NCBI GenBank assembly: GCA_050740975.1
Contig: JBOIEE010000359.1
Location: 1-6,458 of the forward strand
DNA from: JBOHHR01 sp050740975
GTDB taxonomy: Bacteria; Pseudomonadota; Gammaproteobacteria; JBOHHR01
Direction: 5' to 3'
DNA length: 6,458 bases
Below are positions 1 through 5,261 of the stretch, piece after piece. The notes beneath the pieces were generated by a model. It saw nothing but the letters and a program-made list of their open reading frames with translations, was not told the DNA's origin and searched no databases. The position numbers and the translations under genes are program-made. Every line of letters starts with the position of its first letter. Position 1 is the first letter of the stretch.

Positions 1-1
1 C

Positions 2-265
2 GCGGAGCACGGGATCACCTGTAACGCGATCTGTCCCGGTTATGTGTTCACGCCGCTGGTCGAGGGCCAGATCGACGACACCGCCAAGGCGCGCGGCATT
101 GAGCGTGAGGCGGTGATTCGAGACGTGTTGCTGGCGGCCCAAGCCACCAAGCAATTCGTCAAACCCGAGGACCTGGGTCAATTGGCGGTCTTCCTGGCGA
201 GCGATGCCGCGGTCCAGATCACGGGTGCGGCGCTTCCGGTCGACGGCGGTTGGACCGCGCATTAG
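2..265 (+). CDS. bdhA: 3-hydroxybutyrate dehydrogenase, C-terminal part (5' end outside window)
   Basis: Open from the first full codon to a TAG stop, giving the last 87 residues of a short-chain dehydrogenase that would normally be about 260 residues. The stretch CNAICPGYVFTPLVE, then DTAKARGI, AATKQFV and the ending ITGAALPVDGGWTAH match the C-terminal half of D-3-hydroxybutyrate dehydrogenases closely. The family oxidises (R)-3-hydroxybutyrate to acetoacetate with NAD+ in the cytoplasm, in the breakdown of polyhydroxybutyrate. The catalytic Ser-Tyr-Lys and the Rossmann glycines would lie upstream of the window, so they cannot be checked. The downstream patatin-like gene starts 22 bases after the stop, suggesting an operon. 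The assignment to this SDR subfamily rests on recalled family motifs, not a search. Confidence 0.88.
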   Translation, partial: AEHGITCNAICPGYVFTPLVEGQIDDTAKARGIEREAVIRDVLLAAQATKQFVKPEDLGQLAVFLASDAAVQITGAALPVDGGWTAH

Positions 266-287
266 CGATCCTGGGACAAGCGGCGCG

Positions 288-1313
288 GTGAGTACCCCAG
301 TGCAGCCAAAACCCATCAATCTCGCGCTCCAAGGCGGAGGAGCGCACGGCGCCTTCACCTGGGGCGTGCTAGATACACTCCTCGAAGATGAGCGCATCGA
401 GATCGAGGCCATCAGCGGTACCAGCGCTGGGGCGATGAACGCCGCGGTCCTCGCGGACGGTATGATGGAGGGCGGGCGCGAAGGCGGGCGGCGGGCCTTG
501 GAAGAATTCTGGGCCGCCGTCAGCCGGGCGGCTCTCGGGAGCCCGCTCAAACGCTCTGTCTGGGACATGATGACCGGAAATTGGAACCTGGATTTCTCGC
601 CCAGCTATCTCTTCTTCGACCAACTGAGCCGCCTCGCCTCGCCCTATCAGACGAATCCGCTGAATCTCAATCCCCTGCGGGATCTGGTGCTGCGGCAGGT
701 GAACTTCGAGCGCTTGCGCCGCTGCGACTGTATCAAGCTCTTCATCTCCGCAACCAGCGTGCGTACCGGCAAGGTCAAGGTGTTCGGGCATGCGGAGCTG
801 TCCGTCGACGCCCTCATGGCTTCGGCCTGTTTACCCTTGCTCTTCCAGGCTGTCGAGATCGACGGCGAGGCCTATAGGGACGGTGGCTATATGGGGAATC
901 CCGTGCTTTTTCCGTTCTTCTACCGTTGCCGCAACCCGGATATCGTCATCGTCCAGATCAATCCGATTGAGCACCAGGGGACACCCACGACGGCGCCCGA
1001 GATCATGGACCGCGTCAACGAGATCACCTTCAATTCGAGCCTGATGAGCGAGTTTCGGGCGATCGATTTCGTGGCGCGGCTACTCGATCAAGGAGCGCTG
1101 GACGCCAAGCGCTACAAGCGCGTCCTGCTGCACATCATCGACGCGGATCAGCGGCTCGACGGTCTTACGGCATCGAGTAAATTCAATGCCGAATGGGCGT
1201 TTCTGCGGCACCTGCACGAGATCGGCCGGGCGGCGGCGAGCGAGTGGCTGAATAAGCACTATGAAAGCATCGGCGAGCGCTCGACGGTAAACGTTCGATC
1301 GCTGTTTACGTAA
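288..1313 (+). CDS. Patatin-like phospholipase family protein
   Basis: A 341-residue protein when started at GTG 288. The frame is open further left to 204, but that part overlaps bdhA and reads as arginine/serine-rich noise, whereas homology-like sequence (KPINLALQGGGAHGAF) begins soon after 288. The ribosome binding site is weak, so GTG 300 remains possible. Patatin signatures are complete: the oxyanion-hole glycines GGGAHG at 16-21, the nucleophile elbow GTSAG at 44-48 (Ser46), and the DGG motif at 198-200 giving the dyad Asp198. The family hydrolyses acyl esters of phospholipids or other lipids with a Ser-Asp dyad. No signal peptide or membrane segment is visible, so it is probably cytoplasmic. 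The pairing with bdhA resembles the bdhA-patD operon of Legionella, where the two are linked to polyhydroxybutyrate and lipid metabolism; the substrate here is unknown. Confidence 0.9.
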   Translation: MSTPVQPKPINLALQGGGAHGAFTWGVLDTLLEDERIEIEAISGTSAGAMNAAVLADGMMEGGREGGRRALEEFWAAVSRAALGSPLKRSVWDMMTGNWNLDFSPSYLFFDQLSRLASPYQTNPLNLNPLRDLVLRQVNFERLRRCDCIKLFISATSVRTGKVKVFGHAELSVDALMASACLPLLFQAVEIDGEAYRDGGYMGNPVLFPFFYRCRNPDIVIVQINPIEHQGTPTTAPEIMDRVNEITFNSSLMSEFRAIDFVARLLDQGALDAKRYKRVLLHIIDADQRLDGLTASSKFNAEWAFLRHLHEIGRAAASEWLNKHYESIGERSTVNVRSLFT

Positions 1314-1322
1314 TTCGGTAAG

Positions 1323-1341
1323 CCCCCGGCGCTGCCGGGGG
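1323..1341 (+). terminator. Strong hairpin after the patatin gene, probable terminator
   Basis: CCCCCGGC (1323-1330) and GCCGGGGG (1334-1341) form a perfect 8-bp GC stem with a 3-base loop GCT, ten bases after the patatin stop. No T-run follows, so it is not a classic intrinsic terminator; it may act as a weak terminator or protect the 3' end of the mRNA. Confidence 0.55.
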
Positions 1342-1527
1342 ACTCAGGGAGGTTTGACCTTGACAGTGATCGTCGCGGGTCAATGGGTTCGGCTCGATAC
1401 TCCGTCCCCCTCGATGGGTGTATACACCAGGAGAGGGTTGGGGTAACGGCATTGAAATCAAGGCGGGAAAAGTAACGCGGTCACCTCTTAAAATATAAGA
1501 AATCGAGTCTTTAAATACCAGACCCCA
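1342..1527. other. Non-coding stretch without recognised gene
   Basis: No convincing reading frame on either strand. It holds the symmetrical dyad at 1408-1437 and, further right, a short AT-rich run around 1490-1520. A TTGACA at 1360-1365 has no acceptable -10 partner. Base composition falls from the GC-rich patatin gene towards the AT-richer block to the right, so the junction between host DNA and the integron-like block probably lies in this stretch. Confidence 0.5.
1408..1437. repeat. 30-bp symmetrical dyad with perfect 12-bp palindrome core
   Basis: The core GGTGTATACACC (1417-1428) is a perfect palindrome. On the same axis, CCCTC (1408-1412) pairs with GAGGG (1433-1437), separated from the core by four unpaired bases on each side. 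The layout is that of a dimeric-regulator operator or a cruciform. No promoter or gene is placed to use it, so its role is unknown. Confidence 0.45.
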
Positions 1528-1644
1528 TCCACGATAGAGGATGTAACGCTAGATCCAGTCGGCTTAGGCCCGTTCGGTGCGCAGGCTGTAATGGAGGTAG
1601 CGCAGGCACTCCCGCACGTGATCGAGCAGATGCGGTTAGTTGGC
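1528..1644 (-). pseudogene. Integron integrase (IntI-type tyrosine recombinase) N-terminal remnant
   Basis: Read on the - strand from about 1644 leftwards, one frame gives AN*PHLLDHVRECLRYLHYS, then LRTERA*ADWI*RYILYRG. This matches the conserved N-terminal SAM-like DNA-binding domain of integron integrases (family pattern LLDQVR..IR..HYS.RTE.AYV.WI.R.I.FHG). Three in-frame stops interrupt it: TAA at 1636-1638, TAA at 1564-1566 (where the family has Tyr) and TAG at 1549-1551 (where Lys/Arg is usual). Downstream of about 1528 the similarity ends; the catalytic domain with the R..H-R..Y residues is absent. It is therefore a dead fragment of about 40 codons. Its direction, opposite to the cassette genes at 1811 and 2583, is the usual one for an intI gene beside its attI site. 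A related phage-type integrase is the main alternative. Confidence 0.72.
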
Positions 1645-1692
1645 GGGTGTGCTAAAAACTCCCTCGGGTGTATTCCTTAGCATTGTGGAGTT

Positions 1693-1749
1693 CCCAATCA
1701 AGCGGTTATATGATGATTGCCGTGATTATGCACCAATCCGTTGATTGGG
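1693..1749. repeat. Long inverted repeat between integrase remnant and first cassette
   Basis: CCCAATCAAGCGG (1693-1705) pairs with CCGTTGATTGGG (1738-1749) over 12 bp, leaving only G1702 bulged; the loop is 32 bases. The right arm runs into GTTAGAC (1749-1755), which fits the integron core consensus GTTRRRY. The bulged single base in a long stem resembles attC architecture, but no RYYYAAC core is present on the left, so it is not a standard attC. It may be part of an attI region, a degraded attC, or an unrelated hairpin. Confidence 0.5.
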
Positions 1750-1788
1750 TTAGACACCGGATCAGACACCTATTTGTGTCGATTTCTG

Positions 1789-1795
1789 GTTATGC
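1789..1795 (+). other. Integron core site (attI/cassette junction)
   Basis: GTTATGC fits the core consensus GTTRRRY, in which recombination occurs between the G and the first T. It is the exact inverse complement of GCATAAC at 2471-2477, the left core of the attC that closes the following cassette, as expected when a circular cassette has been inserted here. The sequence to the left has no attC fold that closes at this point, and the integrase remnant lies on that side, so this is most likely the edge of an attI site. Just to the left, GACAC (1765-1769) and GTGTC (1776-1780) form a small hairpin and AGACACC occurs twice (1752-1758, 1764-1770). Confidence 0.65.
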
Positions 1796-1799
1796 GTTC

Positions 1800-1805
1800 A
1801 AGGGA
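1800..1805 (+). promoter_or_regulatory. Ribosome binding site for the cassette 1 gene
   Basis: AAGGGA lies five bases before GTG 1811, a good spacing. The in-frame ATG at 1820 has only GGAAAG almost abutting it, so the GTG is preferred. Confidence 0.6.
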
Positions 1806-1810
1806 AATGT

Positions 1811-2476
1811 GTGGAAAGTATGACCCCTGAGATGGTAAATGGCCTATTTGCTCTTGGAGGAGCTGCTCTAGGCGCTGTTCTGACTGGCGCCTTTTCTTTG
1901 TACCAATCGAAGAAAACGCTCCGAAAGAAAGAGCTTGCGATATACACAACCGCTCCATCTCGTTTATTAGCCGTTGACAGTACGTTGAAAGACCTCATTG
2001 TGGTAACAATAAACGGCAAGAAAGTACCAACTGTGTATATCGTCGATACTGTAATTGCGAATACTGGTAATGAGGTTCTGAATGATCTAAAGGCAAAGGT
2101 GTGTTGGGAAGGGAAGGGCGAGATAGTTTCAACGGAAATTGGGAGAGCCAACTTTGATCCGAAATTGGATGAAATTGCGATTGCAAGAGTTGGCGACCTA
2201 GAAATTGATATTTCCGCATCGTACTTAAATCCCGGCGACGAATTGGTGGTGCGCTCCCTGTTCTCAGGTAGGCCTAGCAAATGGCGGGTGGAATTCCGGC
2301 AGCCCGGTGTCTCGTTAAACAAGAGACTTACAGACACAGGTTTACCCAATATTTTTGCCAAGGCAATGTTTGAGGGTATTCGATCAAACTGGATATTGGA
2401 TTCCTATTTCAAGCTGGCCCTTCCGCAATACAGGAAATACTTGGAATCGTTGGATCGTGAATCAAAGAACGCATAA
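1811..2476 (+). CDS. Cassette-encoded protein with single N-terminal membrane anchor, function unknown
   Basis: A 221-residue protein starting at GTG 1811, chosen for its Shine-Dalgarno sequence; ATG 1820 is the alternative. Residues about 10-31 (GLFALGGAALGAVLTGAFSLY) form one hydrophobic, glycine/alanine-rich membrane segment. It is followed directly by the basic stretch SKKTLRKK at 33-40, which predicts that the rest lies in the cytoplasm. The soluble part contains DLIVVTINGKKV and VIANTGNEVLNDL, a pattern of alternating hydrophobic strands with an asparagine-threonine-glycine turn that suggests a beta-sandwich; similar strands occur in many bacterial proteins of unknown function. I do not recognise a named family and see no catalytic motif. 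The stop lies inside the attC core, typical of cassette genes. Expression would depend on an upstream integron promoter, which I cannot identify, or on the next replicon context. Confidence 0.82.
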   Translation: MESMTPEMVNGLFALGGAALGAVLTGAFSLYQSKKTLRKKELAIYTTAPSRLLAVDSTLKDLIVVTINGKKVPTVYIVDTVIANTGNEVLNDLKAKVCWEGKGEIVSTEIGRANFDPKLDEIAIARVGDLEIDISASYLNPGDELVVRSLFSGRPSKWRVEFRQPGVSLNKRLTDTGLPNIFAKAMFEGIRSNWILDSYFKLALPQYRKYLESLDRESKNA

Positions 2477-2545
2477 CAACAGCTTCAACGCGGACTGCTT
2501 TCTCGCTGTGCTCGAAAGCCACCCGGTTAAGCTGAACGGTTGGGT
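2471..2545 (+). other. attC recombination site of cassette 1
   Basis: The left core GCATAAC (2471-2477) and right core GTTGGGT (2539-2545, fits GTTRRRY) bracket an imperfect inverted repeat. CAGCTT (2480-2485) pairs with AAGCTG (2529-2534); C2486 is unpaired; AAC (2487-2489) pairs with GTT (2526-2528); CGG (2491-2493) pairs with CCG (2523-2525) after a second unpaired base. The motif TT-C-AAC against TTAA in the other arm is the position of the extrahelical base that attC sites use to select the bottom strand. A further stem GCTTTC (2497-2502) with GAAAGC (2514-2519) closes the central loop. The length, 75 bases, is normal for attC. The different right core belongs to whatever was inserted next. 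Confidence 0.8.
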
Positions 2546-2573
2546 CGATTACCCATGATGAGATGATGTGTCC

Positions 2574-2577
2574 GGAG
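2574..2577 (+). promoter_or_regulatory. Ribosome binding site for the cassette 2 gene
   Basis: GGAG lies five bases before ATG 2583. The frame is also open from GTG 2568, but that codon lacks a good upstream site, so ATG 2583 is taken as the start. Confidence 0.6.
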
Positions 2578-2582
2578 TGACA

Positions 2583-3612
2583 ATGAAAAGCAAGAAAACA
2601 ACCGTGAGAATTGGAGTTCCCAAATATCCCAGGCACTCTCTCGAAAAGGTGTTGCGCATTCCAAAGGCTATCCTTGATCAGAACGCCGGAAAGGAATGTT
2701 CTGAGGAGGAAACAGCACAATTTCTTGGGATCAAATACAACAAAGGGCCTTACGCACTCGAACTCAGTTCAGCTATGAAGTTTGGTCTCTTGGATCGGCC
2801 ATCCGCGGGACTCATCGCTGTGTCAGACCTAGCGAAAAAGATTTTACGTCCACAGAACGCACAGGAGGAACTGGTGGGCCTACGTGAGGCTGTCCTGAAG
2901 GCGCCGGACATCTCCTCCGTATACAGTCACTACCGTGGCGAGAATCTTCCGGACACACAGTTCTTCGAGAATGCCTTAGTGGACAAGTTCGGAATCCCCA
3001 AGGAGAAAGTTGCAGAGTTCAAGACAATCTTTTTCGACACACTCAACAAGGCCAAGCTAATTGAAGAGCATAATGGCAAACAACGGCTCATCGACGTGTC
3101 TGGTGATCTGCCGACCAAAGCCGGCACATCTGAAGTGCTAAAGAAGCTTGGGAAATCAGTTGCCGTTGACGCGAACGATACTTGCTTCGTAATGATGCCG
3201 TTCGCGGTACCTACCGCTCGGCAACTATTACGAAAAGGTATACAAACCAGCGATCGAGAAGGTCGGGCTGAAGCCTGTAAGAGCTGATACTGAAATCTTT
3301 GGAGCCGGCAAAATCATGGATCAAGTGTGGTCCGGAATAAACGCCGCCAAGGTGTTAGTAGCTGAACTAACTACGCGCAATCCCAACGTCTTTTATGAAC
3401 TGGGCTTGGCTCATGCTCTGAAGAAACCCGTCGTGCTGATCTCTTCCAACGAAAGTGACGTTCCGTTCGATTTGAAACATATCCGCGTAATCTACTACGA
3501 CGTCACCGATCCGTTCTGGGGAATGAAGCTGCTCGACAAAGTTGCTGAAAACATCCTCTCTGCAATACAGAATCCGGAAGAGGCAGTTTTTAGGAGCGAA
3601 GAGAGCAATTAG
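2583..3612 (+). pseudogene. Winged-helix-like plus 2-deoxyribosyltransferase/TIR-like domain protein, interrupted by a frameshift
   Basis: The first frame runs from ATG 2583 to a stop at 3285-3287, but the expected sequence continues in the next frame from about 3214 to the TAG at 3610. Skipping A3213 joins MMPFAVP to PLGNYYEKVYKPAIEKVG and gives a 342-residue protein. Residues about 1-190 are basic and helical, with a likely helix-turn-helix (SEEETAQFLGI, LSSAMKFGLL) resembling winged-helix domains. Residues from about 202 (CFVMMPF), then RADTEIFGAGKIMDQVW and NPNVFYELGLAHA (266-278, Glu272), resemble Rossmann-like nucleoside 2-deoxyribosyltransferase and TIR-type domains, in which a Glu at this YELG position is the catalytic residue. 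Such domains cleave N-glycosidic bonds of nucleosides or NAD; the substrate here is unknown. Both halves are well conserved, so the break is recent or a sequencing error. Confidence 0.75.
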
Positions 3613-3666
3613 CCACTGACGGCCAGATAGCGAGTTAAGGATCCAGGATCGAATATTGCGGGCGAT

Positions 3667-3737
3667 GTCCAACGAAGAATAAGCGACCCCTGGCCCCTAT
3701 CGCCTGCCCCTATCGCCTGCGCTTTCGCCTGCTAGAC
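3667..3737 (+). other. Possible degenerate attC site of cassette 2
   Basis: GTCCAAC (3667-3673) fits the left core consensus RYYYAAC and shares CCAAC with the inverse of the TTGGGT that begins the cassette. AAGCG (3681-3685) can pair with CGCTT (3720-3724). GCTAGAC (3731-3737) differs by one base from a right core GTTRRRY. The span of 71 bases and the spacing are right for attC, but the stem is short and the right core has lost its second base, so a chance match is possible. Confidence 0.33.
3694..3731. repeat. Short tandem repeat, 13-mer twice plus a degenerate third copy
   Basis: CCCCTATCGCCTG occurs at 3694-3706 and again immediately at 3707-3719, followed by the related CGCTTTCGCCTG at 3720-3731. 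It lies between the cassette block and the P450 gene. It may have arisen by slippage; no function is suggested by its position. Confidence 0.75.
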
Positions 3738-3759
3738 ATCGCACCCACCTGTACGAAAC

Positions 3760-5142
3760 ATGACGGCCACACCAGGACCGAAGGGCAGCTTCCTCCTCGG
3801 CAACCTGCGCGAGTTTTCGCAGGACATGCTGGGGTTCTTCACGCGCTCGGCCCGCGACTACGGCGATGTGGTACGCTTGCGCCTCGTGAATCGCACTGCG
3901 TTTCTGATCAACCATCCCATGCACATCGAAACGGTGCTCGTCCGGCAGCATGAGCAGTTCATCAAGCACCGTTTTTTCTGGAGCCGGGTGCGGGCATTGT
4001 TCGGGCAGGGACTGGTGGCGAGCGAAGGAGCCTACTGGCGCCATCAGCGGTTACTCATGCAGCCGTCGTTCAACCGCGAGCGCTTGGCGCGCTACGGCAG
4101 AATCATGGTCGCGGAGGCCGAGGCAGCGCTCGTGGATTGGGGGGACGGCGAGGTGCGCGATCTACATCATGAATTCACCCGCCTCACCCTGCGTATCGCG
4201 ATACGGGCGTTTTTCGGCGCGGAGCCGTCGGAACGGACGCTCGGTCTCGCCCGGGCCTTCACGGCCGCAGCCGAGGAGATCATGCTGCGCCTGCGCATGC
4301 CGGTGCGCCTGCCCGATTGGATCCCGACTGCCGGAAACCGGCGCTATCTCGACGCCGTCCGGCAGCTCGAAGGCGCCGTCTATACCATCATCGGCGAGCG
4401 CCGCCGTAGGTCTCATATCCCCGGCGCCAAGGCCGAGCCTCCCAACCTCTTGGACGTTCTCCTCGCGGCCCACGACGAAGCAGGCCGGCCGCTCTCTGAA
4501 CGGCAGGTGCGCGACGAGGCTATCACCATGCTCTTGGCCGCTCACGAGACCACGGCCCTCGCGCTCGTGTGGACGTGGTACCTGCTCGCGCGGAACCCCG
4601 GCGCAGCCGGCGCGCTCGCTGCTGAGGCACGCCGGGTCCTGTGCGGGCGCCCGGCGAGCGCCGGCGATCTGGACGCGCTGCCCTACACCCGCGCCGTGGT
4701 CCAGGAGGGGCTCAGGCTCTACCCGCCGGCCTATGCTATCGGCCGTGAGGCACGCGCCGAGGTCCTGCTCGACGGTCATCGCATCCCGAGGGGCGCAACG
4801 GTGTTCATGAGCCCCTGGGTCATGCACCGTGACCCTCGTTACTACGAGCAGCCCGAGGGGTTTCGCCCGGAGCGCTGGCTGGGTGATATCCTGGCCGGCC
4901 TTCCCCGCTATGCCTATTTCCCCTTCGGCGGCGGGGCGCGGGTGTGCATCGGCAATACCTTCGCGCTGACCGAGCTGGTGCTGGTGATAGCGACCATCGC
5001 ACGGCAGGGCCGCATCCAGCTCACGTCGGATCGGGAGATCGCACCCCGCCCCCTGATCACATTGCGGCCGGCAGAGCCCATCACCGCGCGTTTCCACCGG
5101 GATCTGGATGGGCTGCCTGCGGGGTTTGACGGGGTCGGGTAA
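3760..5142 (+). CDS. Cytochrome P450
   Basis: A complete 460-residue P450, normal for the family. The start at ATG 3760 is followed by PGPKG at 5-9, the usual proline-rich N-terminus; no membrane anchor precedes it, so the enzyme is probably soluble. The diagnostic motifs are in order: I-helix AHETT at 261-265 (oxygen activation), K-helix E316-x-x-R319 (EGLR), the PERW motif at 370-373, and the heme-binding loop FGGGARVCIG with the thiolate ligand Cys396. P450s insert one oxygen atom from O2 into a substrate, using electrons from a ferredoxin or flavodoxin partner. No redox partner is encoded nearby, and the substrate cannot be told from sequence. The AHETT form and the motif spacing resemble bacterial P450s related to the CYP4/CYP102 type rather than camphor-type enzymes. 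The ribosome binding site is poor. Codon use is strongly GC-biased, unlike the block to the left. Confidence 0.95.
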   Translation: MTATPGPKGSFLLGNLREFSQDMLGFFTRSARDYGDVVRLRLVNRTAFLINHPMHIETVLVRQHEQFIKHRFFWSRVRALFGQGLVASEGAYWRHQRLLMQPSFNRERLARYGRIMVAEAEAALVDWGDGEVRDLHHEFTRLTLRIAIRAFFGAEPSERTLGLARAFTAAAEEIMLRLRMPVRLPDWIPTAGNRRYLDAVRQLEGAVYTIIGERRRRSHIPGAKAEPPNLLDVLLAAHDEAGRPLSERQVRDEAITMLLAAHETTALALVWTWYLLARNPGAAGALAAEARRVLCGRPASAGDLDALPYTRAVVQEGLRLYPPAYAIGREARAEVLLDGHRIPRGATVFMSPWVMHRDPRYYEQPEGFRPERWLGDILAGLPRYAYFPFGGGARVCIGNTFALTELVLVIATIARQGRIQLTSDREIAPRPLITLRPAEPITARFHRDLDGLPAGFDGVG

Positions 5143-5187
5143 TGGGGCGGACCGACCGCGACCTGGATCCAGTGCAGACGCCGAATT

Positions 5188-5216
5188 CTGGACTCCCAGC
5201 TTTCGCTGCAATGACG
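5188..5216. repeat. Probable dispersed extragenic palindrome copy
   Basis: CTGGACTCCCAGCTTTCGCT followed by GCAATGACG closely resembles a repeat common between genes in Proteobacteria, of the form CTGGATTCCCGC-TTTC-GCGGGAATGACG. The copy here is imperfect: AGC (5198-5200) pairs with GCT (5205-5207) around TTTC, while the outer arms have mismatches. It lies in the 119-base gap between the P450 and acetyltransferase genes, where such elements are usual and can affect mRNA 3' ends. Confidence 0.45.
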
Positions 5217-5261
5217 ACGGAAAAGAAGTGAGGGTCTCGATAACAGCAAGAGAATCGAAGC

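Larger units (their letters stand above)
1790..2539 (+). mobile_element. Integron gene cassette 1 (750 bp)
   Basis: The boundaries are set by the two core sites: it starts with TTATGC at 1790 and ends with the G at 2539 before TTGGGT. It contains a single gene whose start lies 21 bases inside the left edge and whose TAA stop falls within the R'' core of its attC (2471-2545). One gene, minimal non-coding sequence and attC at the 3' end are the standard cassette layout. The cassette is more AT-rich than the patatin and P450 genes on either side, consistent with foreign origin. Confidence 0.75.
2540..3731 (+). mobile_element. Possible integron gene cassette 2 (right end uncertain)
   Basis: It begins with TTGGGT after the G at 2539, and so should carry an attC with a left core near ACCCAAC. 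GTCCAAC at 3667-3673 comes closest, sharing CCAAC, and a degenerate partner follows. It contains one gene (2583-3612) in the same direction and with the same lower GC content as cassette 1. The left boundary is well supported by the attC at 2471-2545. The right boundary is inferred. Confidence 0.4.

Noticed and set aside
204..287. Upstream extension of the patatin gene to ATG 204
   Set aside because: It overlaps the last 62 bases of bdhA, is arginine/serine-rich, and lacks the conservation that begins just after GTG 288.
369..791. A 140-codon - strand frame opposite the patatin gene
   Set aside because: It is antisense to the conserved patatin motifs and shows no recognisable features.
1360..1388. 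TTGACA as a -35 element
   Set aside because: The sequence at the correct distance (AATGGG) is not a -10, and no gene starts nearby.
1683..1714. Possible cassette promoter: TTGTGG with TATATG or TATGAT downstream
   Set aside because: The -35 matches only half the consensus and the better -10 has a 20-base spacer, so it is too weak to call.
1798..2361. A 187-codon - strand frame opposite the cassette 1 gene
   Set aside because: The + strand frame has a ribosome binding site, a membrane segment with basic flank and a stop in the attC core, whereas the antisense frame has no domain and no such signals.
3694..3731. CRISPR-like repeat array
   Set aside because: The 13-base units are directly adjacent without spacers, and only two are identical; it is a simple tandem duplication.
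3950..4810. A 286-codon + strand frame inside the P450 gene
   Set aside because: It is a shifted reading of the P450 coding sequence, with serine/arginine-rich noise and no family features.
4162..5211. A 349-codon open frame on the - strand opposite the P450 gene
   Set aside because: It lies antisense to a P450 with every family motif, and its translation is rich in Arg, Gly and Pro without any recognisable domain; it is a by-product of GC-rich codons.
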